DNA of 54,969 nucleotides, from positions 1-54,969 of the forward strand of contig JALJEE010001488.1 of NCBI GenBank assembly GCA_023231475.1. The letters are read 5' to 3'. The notes below the pieces were generated by a model, which was given only the letters and a program-made list of their open reading frames with translations, made no database searches and had not been told where the DNA came from. Source of the DNA: Seison nebaliae (taxonomy: Eukaryota > Rotifera > Pararotatoria > Seisonacea > Seisonidae). Made by a program: the position numbers and the translations under genes. Every line of letters begins with the position of its first letter. The stretch's first letter is position 1. Shown in pieces: positions 35,001 through 47,325 of this stretch.

Positions 35001-38000
35001 GCGGGAACGTTCGGTAAAGTGATTTTAGTGAAAAAGAAAAAAACTGAAAATATTTTTGCCGTTAAATTTCTTCCATTACAATCGACCCGATTTCAAGATT
35101 TTAAACGAGAATATTTATTTTCTCTCTTTCTCTCCAAACATGAGAATATCATCAATACCATCTCACACTCTTCATTCCAATTACCCACCGGATATGCTTT
35201 CTGCCAAGAATATGCTCCTGATGGTGACCTCTTCGAAAGTATTCCACCCTTAAAAGGTATTGGGGAAGTGGCAGCGAAATATGTTGCAAAACAAGTTTTT
35301 CATTTTAATTTCCAAGAAATTTCATTTAAATTTTATATTCGGTTAATTTTTAGATCGTTTCAGCTTTGTTGTTTATGCACAAATCCGGCCTCGTTCATCG
35401 AGATGTCAAACCGGAAAATATCGTTTTGTTTGACAAGTCTAAATGGACATTAAAATTAGTAGACTTTGGAATGACTCGTTGTAGTGATGAATCAGGTTTG
35501 GCTTAATGAAAGTTTTTTATAAATTAATTTAAAAATTGGTTTTTTAGCGAGAAAATTGAACGGTTGCATTCCTTATACACCGCCTGAATTATTACATCCG
35601 AATTTAAAACGGGAATTGAATATTAAATTATTGGAAGAACATTTGTTGGTGAGCGAAAACGAGGATAATAGTTTATGTTCTCGAGTTCGCCACCAAATCA
35701 TTAAGCGATCGAGAGAAATAGGACAAGTGAATATGGAGGGAAATGTTGAGGGATTTTCGAAAAGTATATTGAGTATGAATGAGCAAAAATGTTATTTGCA
35801 ATTATTCTTTGCCAATCTGATTTATGGGGAAGCCGTCGAACGTAATTTGCTGGAAGGAAAAAGAAACTTATTTTCATTATTATTCAATCATCCTCAAATG
35901 ACGGAGAATAAACGATTTAATGAGACGATTCTGAATGAATTCCTCCGTCATCTCCATCGGATGATCGAAGTGGATAAGAATGATTTAAATAACGAATATT
36001 ATACGATCAATTCATCGTTGGATGACTGGTCATTCTCCATATTAACTTTCTGCACACTCACCGGTTACTTTCCGTGGCAAACGGCTCACAAGAGTGACGT
36101 CTACTATCGTGATTACTTATCCGCTTCAATTATTCTCAAATTCATCTTTATTTGTCAATTCTATTTAACTAAAGATTATACATTTGATAATCTCTCCGAT
36201 TATATCGAATGTTATGAGAAGGAATTCGATCCATCTGCCGCTACCATCAGAGAGAATGCTTCAAATAATAATAAACAAATCGACGGGGAATATGAAACTT
36301 TGTTTATGAATTTATTACCACAACAATGGCAGAACTTTTCGTTGTATTTACTCCAATATTTTGTTAACGTTCTCATGCCCAACCCGAAACGTCGATGTTC
36401 CATTCAAGTTAATATTATTTAATCAATTTCTTCAACATTAAGGAATATTTTAAAAAAATTATTCGTTCCTACTGGAAATTTATTCTACTTTTCTTCCAGT
36501 TTGTAATACGTGTGTGTGAGAGAGAGAAAGAGAGAGTGAGGAAATGAGATTAGATTTGGAGCGATTACGCTCAATTTTTGTTGATGATATGAAAAGTAAG
36601 TAAATAATTGTTCTTTGAGTATGGTGAATATTTGGAGAGGAATATGTACATTTCTAATAAAGAATAGCGAGAAATTTTCATATTTAAACGTGGAAAGTTC
36701 GTTCGGGAAGATACTTCTCATTTGGATAGTCTGTTGGACAAATATCGATCTGGAAGTCATTCCTAATTGTTTAATGTGTAATTTTTGTTAAATGGTTCTT
36801 TTTTTATAGTTCGAATACTCAATTGTGCTGAAAAGAGTATTGGAATAATATGAATTAGGAAAATGTGACGTTAGATATATAGTGCAATGCTGTTATAATT
36901 GTGAAGGAAATGGAATTTATCTCAAGTTGACTGAATTCTCTTTTGGAGTTTAATTGGAATAGAACGAAATTGATCGATGTAAGTGAAGAAATGATTCGAA
37001 TTAATCGAGAGAAAGTTCTAGTCCGACAAGAGAATTAGAGGACAATCTCATTATAGCTATTCATTTTCTTCTATTCACGTACAAGTGATATGTCATTCGA
37101 AGGACGTTTTCTATCGGAAACATGTGTTGTTCTCTTTTGGGTTCAGAAAGGGAATGGAAGAAAAGAACTGCAACAGCAGGAAGGACAGCACGCATAGAAG
37201 AAAGGAAAGAAATGAAACGGATGAAATGTTTGTAGAACGAGAAAATTTGATTTCATAATTCTTCTTGCAAGATTCTTTTATATTATTCTTTACTCGTCAA
37301 AATGAAATGTGCTTATCCGTTTTCATCATAATTGCTTCTTTTCTTTGGAGGAGTTTTTTGAAGAAATTTCCTTCCAACTCACAATTTATATGTTCAATGG
37401 AATAATTGATCGAAATAACAAAAAGTTTTGAGTCAACTCTTCCATCAATTCACCAGTTGCCTGGAGAATGGTAGAAGTGTTGAAGAAAAATGATTGTCTG
37501 ATTGTCTGATTAACACTTTGAATTAACAGACTTGGTAGAACATCGGCATTAGTTGGATGGGAGAGCATTCCATTCAAATGGATTTCTCTCGCCTATTCCA
37601 GGTAACGGTGTTTTTCCATCCACTACTAATGTATATTGTGAATAGAAGAAATGTAATTCTGTTGTGCTGGTAGTTGTGGGATGATTGAATTGGTAACGGA
37701 TTGAATAAAGAAGGAGAGAAATTTCAATTAATCAAATTTGGGAGAGGAAACGGAATCTCTTGTTGATTTGGGAGAGATACAATAGTGTTAAGGAAAATTA
37801 AGGAGAAGATTCGATTAGATTGAATTGCATTCGGAATGAAAAAAAATTAGATTGGGTTAAGGAGGCAATAAAAATGGGAGAATATCTTTGTTCAAGTCAA
37901 TTCTTCTTTTTTCTCATATAAAAGGTTTATGCGCAATTTATTTGGGGAGAATGGATTGATGGAAAAATAATTAACGGAAATGATAAAGAGGTAACGATCT

Positions 38001-41000
38001 CTCCCGAATTAATTGTCAGTGAGGAAAATTTTTTATTGCGCAATAATCTCCCAACACATTCCCATCAACATGTCTACTTTAGAGATGAGCAAATGATTTC
38101 GAAATTTATCGTTAAATTCTCATCGTATACGGAATTGGGAGGATGTCCAAAAATGTTCTGTAAACAAATTTCCCGAATTATTTTGGAATAAAGAATGTTG
38201 TAGCGAAATTAACTGAAAAGAAGAAATTTTGTGATCAATTATCATTCTTTTCTTGCTGATTTTGGAATAGATTAATTATTCAGGAAATTTTTGTTAGGAA
38301 GGATTTTTTGAGAAATACTTATTTTTGGGATTGGGAGAGAGTTTTGATGTCATTTGGTTGTCTAATTTTTTTTCTTATCTAATTTGTAGAATTTGACGAA
38401 TATTGTGAATCGACCATGGCTATTAAATGACATTGGAACGAAGGAAGATGACACGACGATTGTGAAAAGTGGTGAAGAAGAGAAGAATGAAGAGATGAGG
38501 AAGAATGCGAAGAATGAAAGGAGGAAATTGGAGAAGAATGAGAAGTTTAATGGAATGAAGAATAAGATGACGGAGGACGAAATGTCGACGAATGTCGAAG
38601 TGAACTCATCGAAGGCATCGGTCGACCATTCGTTGACTTCGGAAAGTTCGACATCACTCACTGGAACAACATCGACAAGCAGCAATGGTACGAGCATCGG
38701 TTCCTTCGATGTTAATGAGAATTCGCGAATCATTTCCTCAGTTAGCACTTCTGCGAAGATTCAGACGAATATCATTGTGATGAGCAAAAAAGAAGATAAT
38801 TCGAAACAGAACAACTCACAAGAATGTATGGAAACAATCGTTTCTGTTCGAACTAAAGGAGGACTGATCGATACGAAGAATGGTGATGAATCGTCTCCTA
38901 AACATTGTGTCAATACGAGTGAAAGTAAGACGAGATCAGACAAGAATCAGCGACAACAATATCATGAAGATAATGAATTTGGTGATAAGAAGAATAAATT
39001 GGAATTGAAAAAGAAGAATATTGAGGGAAAGCAGAGGAAGAAGACGAATAATATTAATGAGGATCTCAATTTAAATGGCTCGATCAGTTCGATTGGAACG
39101 TACGACGAGGAAATCGAAGAATCGAAAGTTAAAGGAACAATAAATAATTGGAAAGTCTCACGAAATGTAGAGGATTTTGAAGGAAAATCAATCATGTCAT
39201 CACCGTCGAATGCTTCATTGTGGTCGGCGATGATTAAAGATGAGAGAACAATCGAAGAAGAGAAAGTCGAACATTCGAAAATCGAACAAAGTAACCAGCA
39301 GACGTATAGGAAGGCAGAGGAGCAGAAAAATCATCCTCATGAGGAACAGAAGCAGCAACATCAACAACAACAGTTTAATTATAAACATGAGAATGGAAGT
39401 GCACAAAGACAGTCGTCGTCAGATCAACAGAAAGAGGAACATCATCAGAGGAAAATGAATATGCAAGGGAGTAGGGATGGAGTCAGTATTCTCCTATCAT
39501 CGCCATCATCTTTAATGAAAGAATCGAAAGAGAATAGAAGAGAATGTGGAGACGATGATACATATCGTTCTCAAGGTAAGATGGAGAAAGATGAATTCCA
39601 TCATCCAGCGACTTCTTCCATTTCCAGCCATCACTTCTCCTCCGATCTTAATGAAGATAGGACACACAAGGGAAGAGCGGCGAATAAAGGGAAAGATAAT
39701 TTGATGATGATGATGGGATTGGATGTTCATCAACGTCAAATGGAAATTAATCAACAGAAGGTTATTACCAATATGAATAATAGTTTAGATGAAAGTAAGA
39801 TTCCAAGACAAACAATGATTAATAATCAATCAAATATAAATGATCCATCTCATTACAAACAGCAACAACAACAAAAACAACAACGTCATCATCATCAATA
39901 CCGTCATGAATTGGAGAATGATGATAAAATTGATACGATATGCATAACATTGAAAGAAGGAAAAAATAATAATGAGGAGGAGAAAGTTGGACAAACATCT
40001 CCAAACGACAAACAAGCACAACGGCGACAACACAAACAAATGCAGAAATGTAATTATTATATAAATATTAGTGAGGATATGCACAGAGTCGATGTAAGAG
40101 ATACAAATGGAAAGAATATGAATGTTGACAATGACAATGGTATTGTTCATAAGAATGAAGATGATAATGATGATGGTAATGATGATGGCAGTCGTTGTCA
40201 ATCGATTATCTTCCCTCTCTATAAAAAAGAGAAATCAAGTAATGGCAAAGAAAAATTATCAGGAAAATCACCAAGTACTTCAAGTTCCATCAATTATATT
40301 GATGAGTCGACGAATGAATCAAAAAATGTCTCATCCTCATCAATTGCCACATCATTCGCTTTACCCATTTCCTCCACTTCCCTAACTTCATCTTTCCCAA
40401 CAACAACAACAACAACAAGCACCTCAAATCTTTTCTTTCCCTCATTGTCGACGACAGCTCATCAACAATCAGCATCATCTCCAATTACTCACCTTCTCTA
40501 TCCTGCCTCCCGCCAATCACCAGTCACATCTTCACTTTCGACCATCACATCTCCCAAATTCACGACATCACCTCGACACAATGGAGTGGTGGGAAGCATC
40601 GGCGAATTATTACCACATTCGTTCAGTAATGATGGCGTGCTAGAAAGTGAATCATTTAAGGTCATAATGAATCGGGTGGAACGGAATAATCGATTAGATA
40701 ACACGGAGAACTTTAATGATATCTCTTCCCCTTCATATGAATTGACAAACACTTCGCCTCTCAATCAAAGCTATTTGGATGGAAGAAATGATGAAACTTT
40801 AAATAACATCCACATACATAACAATGAACAACAACAACAACCGATACATTATGCTCATCATCAACAGCAGCAACAGCAGCAGCATCAGCAGCAACATCAT
40901 TCATTTGTTATTGGAACGTCAACAATGAATGAAATGAAAGAGAATCGATGTACACAACAAACGAATTCGAAACATTTAGTTAAGCTTATCCAAGCAGATA

Positions 41001-44000
41001 ATTACCGGAAGCCTCTGTCGTCGAGTGCACTTTTAGATAATGGAAATTTCGGCGCAACAAATCCAACTGATGGTGGTAATTGCAATGATAACGATTGTAG
41101 TATTAACAGTCGACGATGTTCCGGTCACAATAACATCATTCAGGAAGAAATGAAATTGAAAAATAAAGAAATTAGTCGAATCATTGGTCGTGGTAGTGGA
41201 GAACAGAATTATCGATATTCCGATAGGAGATACGCGATGATTGAACCTTTTTATCCGGTTATTCATCTTCACTTTCTCTTCTTCCTCCCTTCTCACTTTG
41301 CTCGGGCCACTCTCGAACGTTTGAGAACAACTGAAGAAATCATTTCACAGTTCCCTTTCACTTAGTCGATCGTTCACCTTGAAATTTCATTGATACCACT
41401 TTTTCCCCCCTTCATACTTACCCGATAGCAGTCTCTCGACTCATCTCGACATATTGTACTTAATTGAAGAATGATCTCTACTATATCACTGATAATCATC
41501 ATAAGAGCTAATGGGGAAGACTAATCTAATTTGGAACTAGTCCAAGTCGAGTCGAATGTTCGGCGAATGTCGGGAGGAGATATTAAACAATCATATTAAT
41601 CAATCTTCGCTATTCGATCATTATCAGTCGTTAACGATTTCATGAATACACATTCCTCATAACTGTAATTGCGACATGCTACATCTGCCCCGATTTCCTT
41701 TCCCGATTAATTTATTTCAGATGAGATTATCTATGAAATTTTTTGAATCGAACCGAAAAGAAAAGTTTTTCATTTCAAAATTTTTCCGTCAGATCTTTCC
41801 ACTAGATGATGAACTTCATATCTACTACTTTCTCTTAATAGGAAAAAACTCATTGGATGTCAGTGAGTTAAATCATTCTATATCCTGTCTATTCCTCAAC
41901 ATCCTAATGTAATGCTAATACGTATGTCTTTTGTTCTTTATTGATGATTCGTATGCAATATCATGTACGGAATGTTATTTCTTCTATTCTCCAAATGCTA
42001 ATGCTCACAACGGAGCTATCACAAAGAGTATGTCCATGTATATGAATGGTAAAGGAAGAGCGGTCTATCTTTTATTTGAAGCAACTTCCTTTTTATCGAT
42101 TATCTTCATTCTCCCCCTTATCCATCAACTCGTTCAATTCTTCTATCCTTTATGTCCTCTCCTCTTCCATCACCATCGTCATAATTATTATAAAAATGTC
42201 ATTCATTCATTCATTCTTTCTTTCTTTCTTTCTTCAATCATTTTTTAGGAACAACATGATAGTCCTTCATTGTTATTAGATGAAAAGAAAAGTCATCCTC
42301 ATCCACAACAACAACAACTACAGCATAATTTACATACAGATTCTATTTGTGATAGTCGGAAGAAGAATAATAAGGAATGGTGTGCACCATCCAATTTTAC
42401 TCGTTCCAATGACGACCACTCTCCCATCGCTAAGGTGAGTAATGATAATCGTCCAGTGTTTTGTCGAAATATCAATAATAATAATAATAATAATAATAAT
42501 TCACCCACCACCATCAGTACGAATCCGATTCAAAAGAAGGAACAGCAAAATGAAGAAGTGGATTTGAATCGAAATCAAAAATTTCATCACATAAATGATA
42601 GTGTCTATTCGGGAGTAAAGCAACACGAAAGTAATAACAAGAAATTGACGACATCGGAATCGAGGAGTCGCGAATTGTCTCATGAACATTCAACCGATTC
42701 GATCAATTGTGGAAAGTTCAATATCACTCATCCAAATGCCCCAAAAGATGATAATGGGAAAATGAATCGGATATATGCATCCGTCGAACATCGTTTGCTT
42801 CCCAATCAGCATTCCTTCGCTTATCATGATACGAATTCGAAGATTCGTATAAAGTCGGATATTGAACGAAATCATTCAAATGTCTCCGAACGACTTCCAT
42901 CCACTCGTCCACAACATACACATGAATTCTCGTCGAAATCGGACCATTTCTCCAGACATCATCATCATCATTTCCGGAAGAAGTCGAATCAATTTGGAGA
43001 GATAAATAAACCGATTAATCAGAATCATGACATCTCATTGACGACGCCACGAAAGAATAAAGGTGATCAACGTATTCGAAATGTTTATATCAACATTAAG
43101 AAAGAGATATCGAATGAACGAAATAAAGATGATGGAATTGATGGAAATGTTGACGATTTCAATTTGTCGAAAATTAATCGAAATAACCTCAACAACAATA
43201 AGAACAATAAGAATAGTAATTCAAACACCACCACCACCAACAACAACAGCAGTTTTAAGACGAATGTGAAGAGTAAGGACGTTGTGAGTAAATTTCGAAT
43301 AAAAGAGAACGAAAGAAAATTTTTGAAATTATCAAATCGTCAAACAAATGATCGTCGAAGGGAAGGAAGCGCTGTTCGATTCAGTGAAGCGGATGATGCA
43401 TATTATTACGATGGAATGAATAATTATCATTTAGATCAACGTCCATACACATCTGCCATTACATATCAACAACGTGAACAACAAAGTCTACCTCGGCATG
43501 TTAAGGTTGCTCCACATTCGATCACCAACAGAAAAGATCTTTCTTCTCCCACTACTTCAAATCAACTCAACTCAAGTATTAATCAAACGACGGCTAACTA
43601 TAACACCATCAACAACAACAACAATAACAACAACAATGGTAATAACAATGTTAAGTATACTAATGAAGATGTTAATGATATTGAAGAGAATATACATTAC
43701 TCCTTATCGAATGTAAGTGGAACATGTTCCATATCTCGTCCCCATTACTCAACACTCAATGACAGGAGACAGATGAAGGAAAAGAATCATCAACATCGTT
43801 TTCAAGTGGAGGAAGCATATGCTTCAAATCATCCCACTGACCGTCACACCAATGAACCTGATTCTAACATCGAACATGCAACTGAACAAGTCAAATCGAA
43901 GTGTCATCGCTCCAAATGTAAATCGTTCAATGTCTCCGCTGAGAAATTATTGGATCAAAGGAAAATGTTAGGAGAGAAACGGAAACCAATTGGAAGTGCC

Positions 44001-46019
44001 AATACACCTAAAGCCGTTTACGATTCATCAAACTATCAAACAAAATCCACGCGAAAAACAATGAAATTATTTCCATATAATAAGGAAGATCAAAAACATA
44101 ATAAACATGAAGGACAAGAAGAAGAAGAAGAAGAAGAACAACAACAACACCTTTACCTTGATCAATCACTTTCCTCTAATCAATTCGATTATATGAATTG
44201 TACTACATCGATCGAAAGACGTAAACTAAAAAAGTCACATAACAACCACCAACACCACCAACAACAACAACAGCGACAGCACAATCACGATAATCATTAT
44301 TTCCATCAATCTCATAATTCCTTCAATCCTCTAGCACAACAACAACAGCAACAAACATCCAAATCGATATTACATCATCGTCATTATCCAAATGTGCAAC
44401 AACCGGTATGGCAGCAACAGCAATCGAAACGAACAGTTCCTTATCGGAAATCATCTCATAATACAGATTATCGACAAATGCCAATGGGAACATTTACCCG
44501 GAAGAAAACGAATAGCAACAACACTAATAATAATAATCTCTTATCTCATTCGACAGCTGACATTGATATCTTCGCATCTACGAACAATAACAATAACAAC
44601 AATAATAATGATACATCTTCAGAAGAAGAAATTATCGAATATTTACCAAATAGTATGAAAGAGAATCATCGATTGCATCGAGTGGAAAGACGATCGAATA
44701 GTGGCACCGATAAATGCCAGAATAATGTTCACTTTGAAAATGAGCAATATCATCAACAACCGTCTGCCCATTCCTCCAAATTTCAAATGCATCCTCAACA
44801 TCTCACATTTGGCGATACGAAAAATCGTCCAACATCCAAACGTTTTCTCTCTTCCCATCGTCAATCATCAACACGTCGCCATCAACATCATCAACATCGG
44901 AATGAAATGAATAAATTAACAGGATACAATTCTATATCTGCCACAATTCTCGATCAGATTCCGTCGCCAAATCATTCACGTCAAATCTCCTCCACGTCAT
45001 ATGATCGGCATTCGAAACGGAGCAAATTATCAGCATTGGCAAATTATTATGGAATTCATCGATCGAAAAAAGAGAAAGAGAATTTATCGATGATTAACGC
45101 TGGCGATAGTTTCCTTCGTTCCATCGAATATAATGTGAATAATATTAATATTAAACATCAAGCAACTGCCTCACCCGAATATATCCGATATCGTAATTAT
45201 CGATTCGATCAATGGATTACTGATACGATTCAACATACACATCGTGGTCAAATATCACGAGATATAACGCCAGATTTGTTGAGTGAGCCAATGGTGTGGA
45301 AAACGAAACGATCTCAGAAACCATCAAAGAATGATTTGAATTATTCTTTACCGTTATCCAAACATCATCGAACAGCTCTTCATTCTTATCCATCTAATCG
45401 TTATGAGATGAAAGAAAAAGATTCTCATCATTATTTTCCCAAGAAGAGAATGAACAATAATCATACACCAGATTATGATGACGACGATGACGACGAAGAA
45501 GATGATGAAGATGATGATGATGAAAGTGGAGATGATATTGAGGAAGATTTAGATCAAGAAGACATCGATGATGAAGATGAAGAAGATGAAGAAGAAGAAG
45601 AAGATGATGATGATGATGACGATGATAGTTATGGTAGTGGAAGTTCCACGGCCTCATCATCCAGTTATTTATATTCCGATGAGATAAAAACACAAAGTCA
45701 TCTGAAAAATAAAAATGAAGAAGTTGATGAAGATGATGACGAATATTCATTCGAATATTCGTATGACGATCATGGTCAAACGATAGGAAAAGATGGAAGG
45801 TCTCATAAATCGAATGGAAAGCAAATCATAAACATTGACGAATTGAGAGAAGAGGATCGATCGATGAATTTCAATAAATCGGATAATCGTCAATTTTTCA
45901 ATAATTCATTTTCTTGGAAAAGTTTCGGTGCAATAACGAAAAATAAGAAAGGTAGAGATGCTCAACGACAACGAAAACTGCCGAATAATCGTCATTATGA
46001 ACCACCTATTCATAAATAA
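25092..46019 (+). CDS. giant Meng-po/SBK-like serine/threonine kinase with huge disordered arms
   Basis: Six exons (25092-30608, 31065-35294, 35354-35495, 35548-36407, 38390-41257, 42249-46019) join in frame into about 5,795 residues; every junction uses a GTT donor and phases agree. The kinase domain begins near residue 3140: [19 protein letters not shown] (glycine loop), IFAVKFLP (catalytic Lys), [43 protein letters not shown] and [12 protein letters not shown]. This pattern is that of SBK1 and Drosophila Meng-po. All catalytic residues are intact. About 130 extra residues separate PPEL from the [19 protein letters not shown] helix. The domain closes across a 1,982-bp intron as [19 protein letters not shown]. 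The N-arm (about 3,140 residues) and C-arm (about 2,200) are Ser/Asn/Gln/His-rich with homopolymer runs and an Asp/Glu block. The ends and the joins at 30608, 36407 and 41257 are inferred; two or three genes remain possible. Confidence 0.7.
28664..28713 (+). repeat. TCA triplet microsatellite coding poly-Ser
   Basis: A nearly pure TCA/ATC run encodes a Ser-only stretch of about 17 residues in the kinase N-arm. ACA runs coding poly-Thr follow at about 28750-28782 and 28858-28880. Similar ones lie at about 30309-30345 (Ser) and 31977-32013 (Thr). Confidence 0.85.
30609..31064 (+). other. inferred intron 1 of the giant kinase gene (456 bp)
   Basis: The first long frame leaves coding-like composition near 30608 at an in-frame GTTAGG. 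The second becomes convincing after TTTTTCTGCAG at 31064. Both sites are phase 0. The interval contains purine-rich GGTGGT repeats and no protein-like frame. The junction is inferred from frame and composition only. Confidence 0.55.
33468..33512 (+). repeat. 12-bp minisatellite coding NNSK repeats
   Basis: Almost four copies of an AATAATTCRAAR unit encode [15 protein letters not shown] in the kinase N-arm. Third-base differences between copies show that it is not brand new. Confidence 0.8.
36408..38389 (+). other. large intron inside the kinase subdomain XI (1,982 bp)
   Basis: The donor GTTAAT at 36408 and the acceptor TTTGTAG at 38389 are both phase 0 and join RRCSIQ to [12 protein letters not shown], the expected end of a protein-kinase domain. 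Two alternative exons were considered. One at 36443 ([11 protein letters not shown], then stop) could give a short kinase isoform. One at 37925-38110 ([14 protein letters not shown] and onward) has a GTT donor and correct phase and could be a cassette exon. Confidence 0.6.
41258..42248 (+). other. inferred last intron of the giant kinase gene (991 bp)
   Basis: Donor GTTATT after ...IEPFYP at 41257 and acceptor CATTTTTTAG at 42248 (next residues [14 protein letters not shown]), both phase 0. The interval shows only hydrophobic, chance-like frames. A TTTC-rich tract at about 42218-42247 leads to the acceptor. Confidence 0.5.
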
Positions 46020-46182
46020 GCCAAGTCGCTTAAAGTCAATTTTGTATAGCTTATCATAATTTATTCAAATCGATCTGTTCATATTCATCCCAACTCGTTC
46101 TATTATGTATCTTTTCATTTCCCTTTAAAAACTAAATAAACCGAGTCATTTTATAATAATTTTATTTCAACATCTCATTCAT

Positions 46183-47090
46183 CTACTTGTAAAGTTTCGT
46201 TTCCCAATTCGACGTATTTACTGGTAAATTGGACTCGGCAAACTGTTTCATCCATTCAGGCACATTATCCGAATGATAAATGGAAGAAAATCCATGAGGG
46301 CCTTCATTCCATTCCACTTTCAAATTATCTCCATTACTGTTACTATAAGAACTGGATCCATTCTCTTCCACATTCATCGATGTTGAAATAACCATCGGGA
46401 ATTTCTTACTATTCCATAACCAATCAAATACCGAACCTTGAGGATCGGTGAACATTCCCATATTGAACATATCAGTACCTTCGCTATTCTTAAAGAAATC
46501 CTCATCCATAAACGACGAAAAATCAAAATTGTTCTGGAACAAATTCCCAAACTGTGAGGAGAACATATCGAAATTTAAATTCTCCATACCATCACCCATA
46601 CCATTCATTGAGAGAAGTGGTTGTAAAGATTGCTAAAACGATAAAAAAGATCCATATTAATGATTATTATTATTCAATTAAAATTTAAGAAATTAAAATT
46701 TTTCAATCATAAACTTGAACTAACCATCAATCTATTAGTAAAATCAGCACGATCATTCTGATGGTAAAAGAAATAAAATGAACCAAATAAAATTTTCAAA
46801 AATTAACTTCATTTAAATTCATAAATATCTTGGAAAAATATCTATTTCTTTCATTCTAAAAAATAACAAGAAAATAATTTCTTCAATGATGATTTAAAAA
46901 TCTTTAAGAAAAAAGTAACAGGACTCAAATTTTTCAATTGTTCACTAAATCGTTCTTTCAATGGCTTTTTCTGAAAAGTTGAGAATTATTTGAATATAAA
47001 AATCTCAACTGATTCACTAACGGTCACATAAATGGAGTTAACGAATGTTGAAATGAGAGCGAAAAATATGTAAGAATAAATAGTATTCAT
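46183..47090 (-). CDS. small secreted orphan protein, four exons
   Basis: Minus-strand exons 47022-47090, 46920-46970, 46725-46757 and 46183-46632 join at phase 0 each time to 200 residues. Introns of 51, 162 and 92 bp all start GTTA. A signal peptide (MNTIYSYIFFALISTFVNS) is followed by a helical segment KKPLKERFSEQLKNLSP, NDRADFTNRLM and QSLQPLLSMNGMGDGMEN. The body is Met/Asn/Phe/Gly-rich, without cysteines, and ends DNVPEWMKQFAESNLPVN. It is likely a secreted or secretory-pathway protein. No family recognised. It converges on the 3' end of the giant kinase gene (163 bp apart). A second donor (GTGACC) is also possible for intron 1. Confidence 0.65.
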
Positions 47091-47325
47091 TTATTAGCAC
47101 AATTTGATTTGATTATTGGAAAAAACTTGAATAGTAAAATAAATAAATAGTAATAAAATATCAAAAAGAAATGTGGGAAAATCTGAATTATATGTGTTTT
47201 TGATGGAATGAAATGAGGAGGAGGTTCATATCTTTTTAATGTCATGTGATTCTTATTGAAAACGAATCATTGTATAATTATGAGTAATAAATTGGCATTT
47301 GATTAAGTGCAACATCAATTTTACA

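Noticed and set aside
36443-36546. Terminal kinase exon [18 protein letters not shown] with a stop
   Set aside because: Not used in the main model because RRCSIQ joined to [12 protein letters not shown] makes a better kinase end and follows the GTT rule. Kept only as a possible isoform.
25717-45750. Many long antisense and shifted frames (poly-Val, poly-Leu, poly-His, poly-Asp) across the giant kinase gene
   Set aside because: They are the complements or frame shifts of triplet repeats in the sense coding frame and have no domain content, starts or splice logic of their own.
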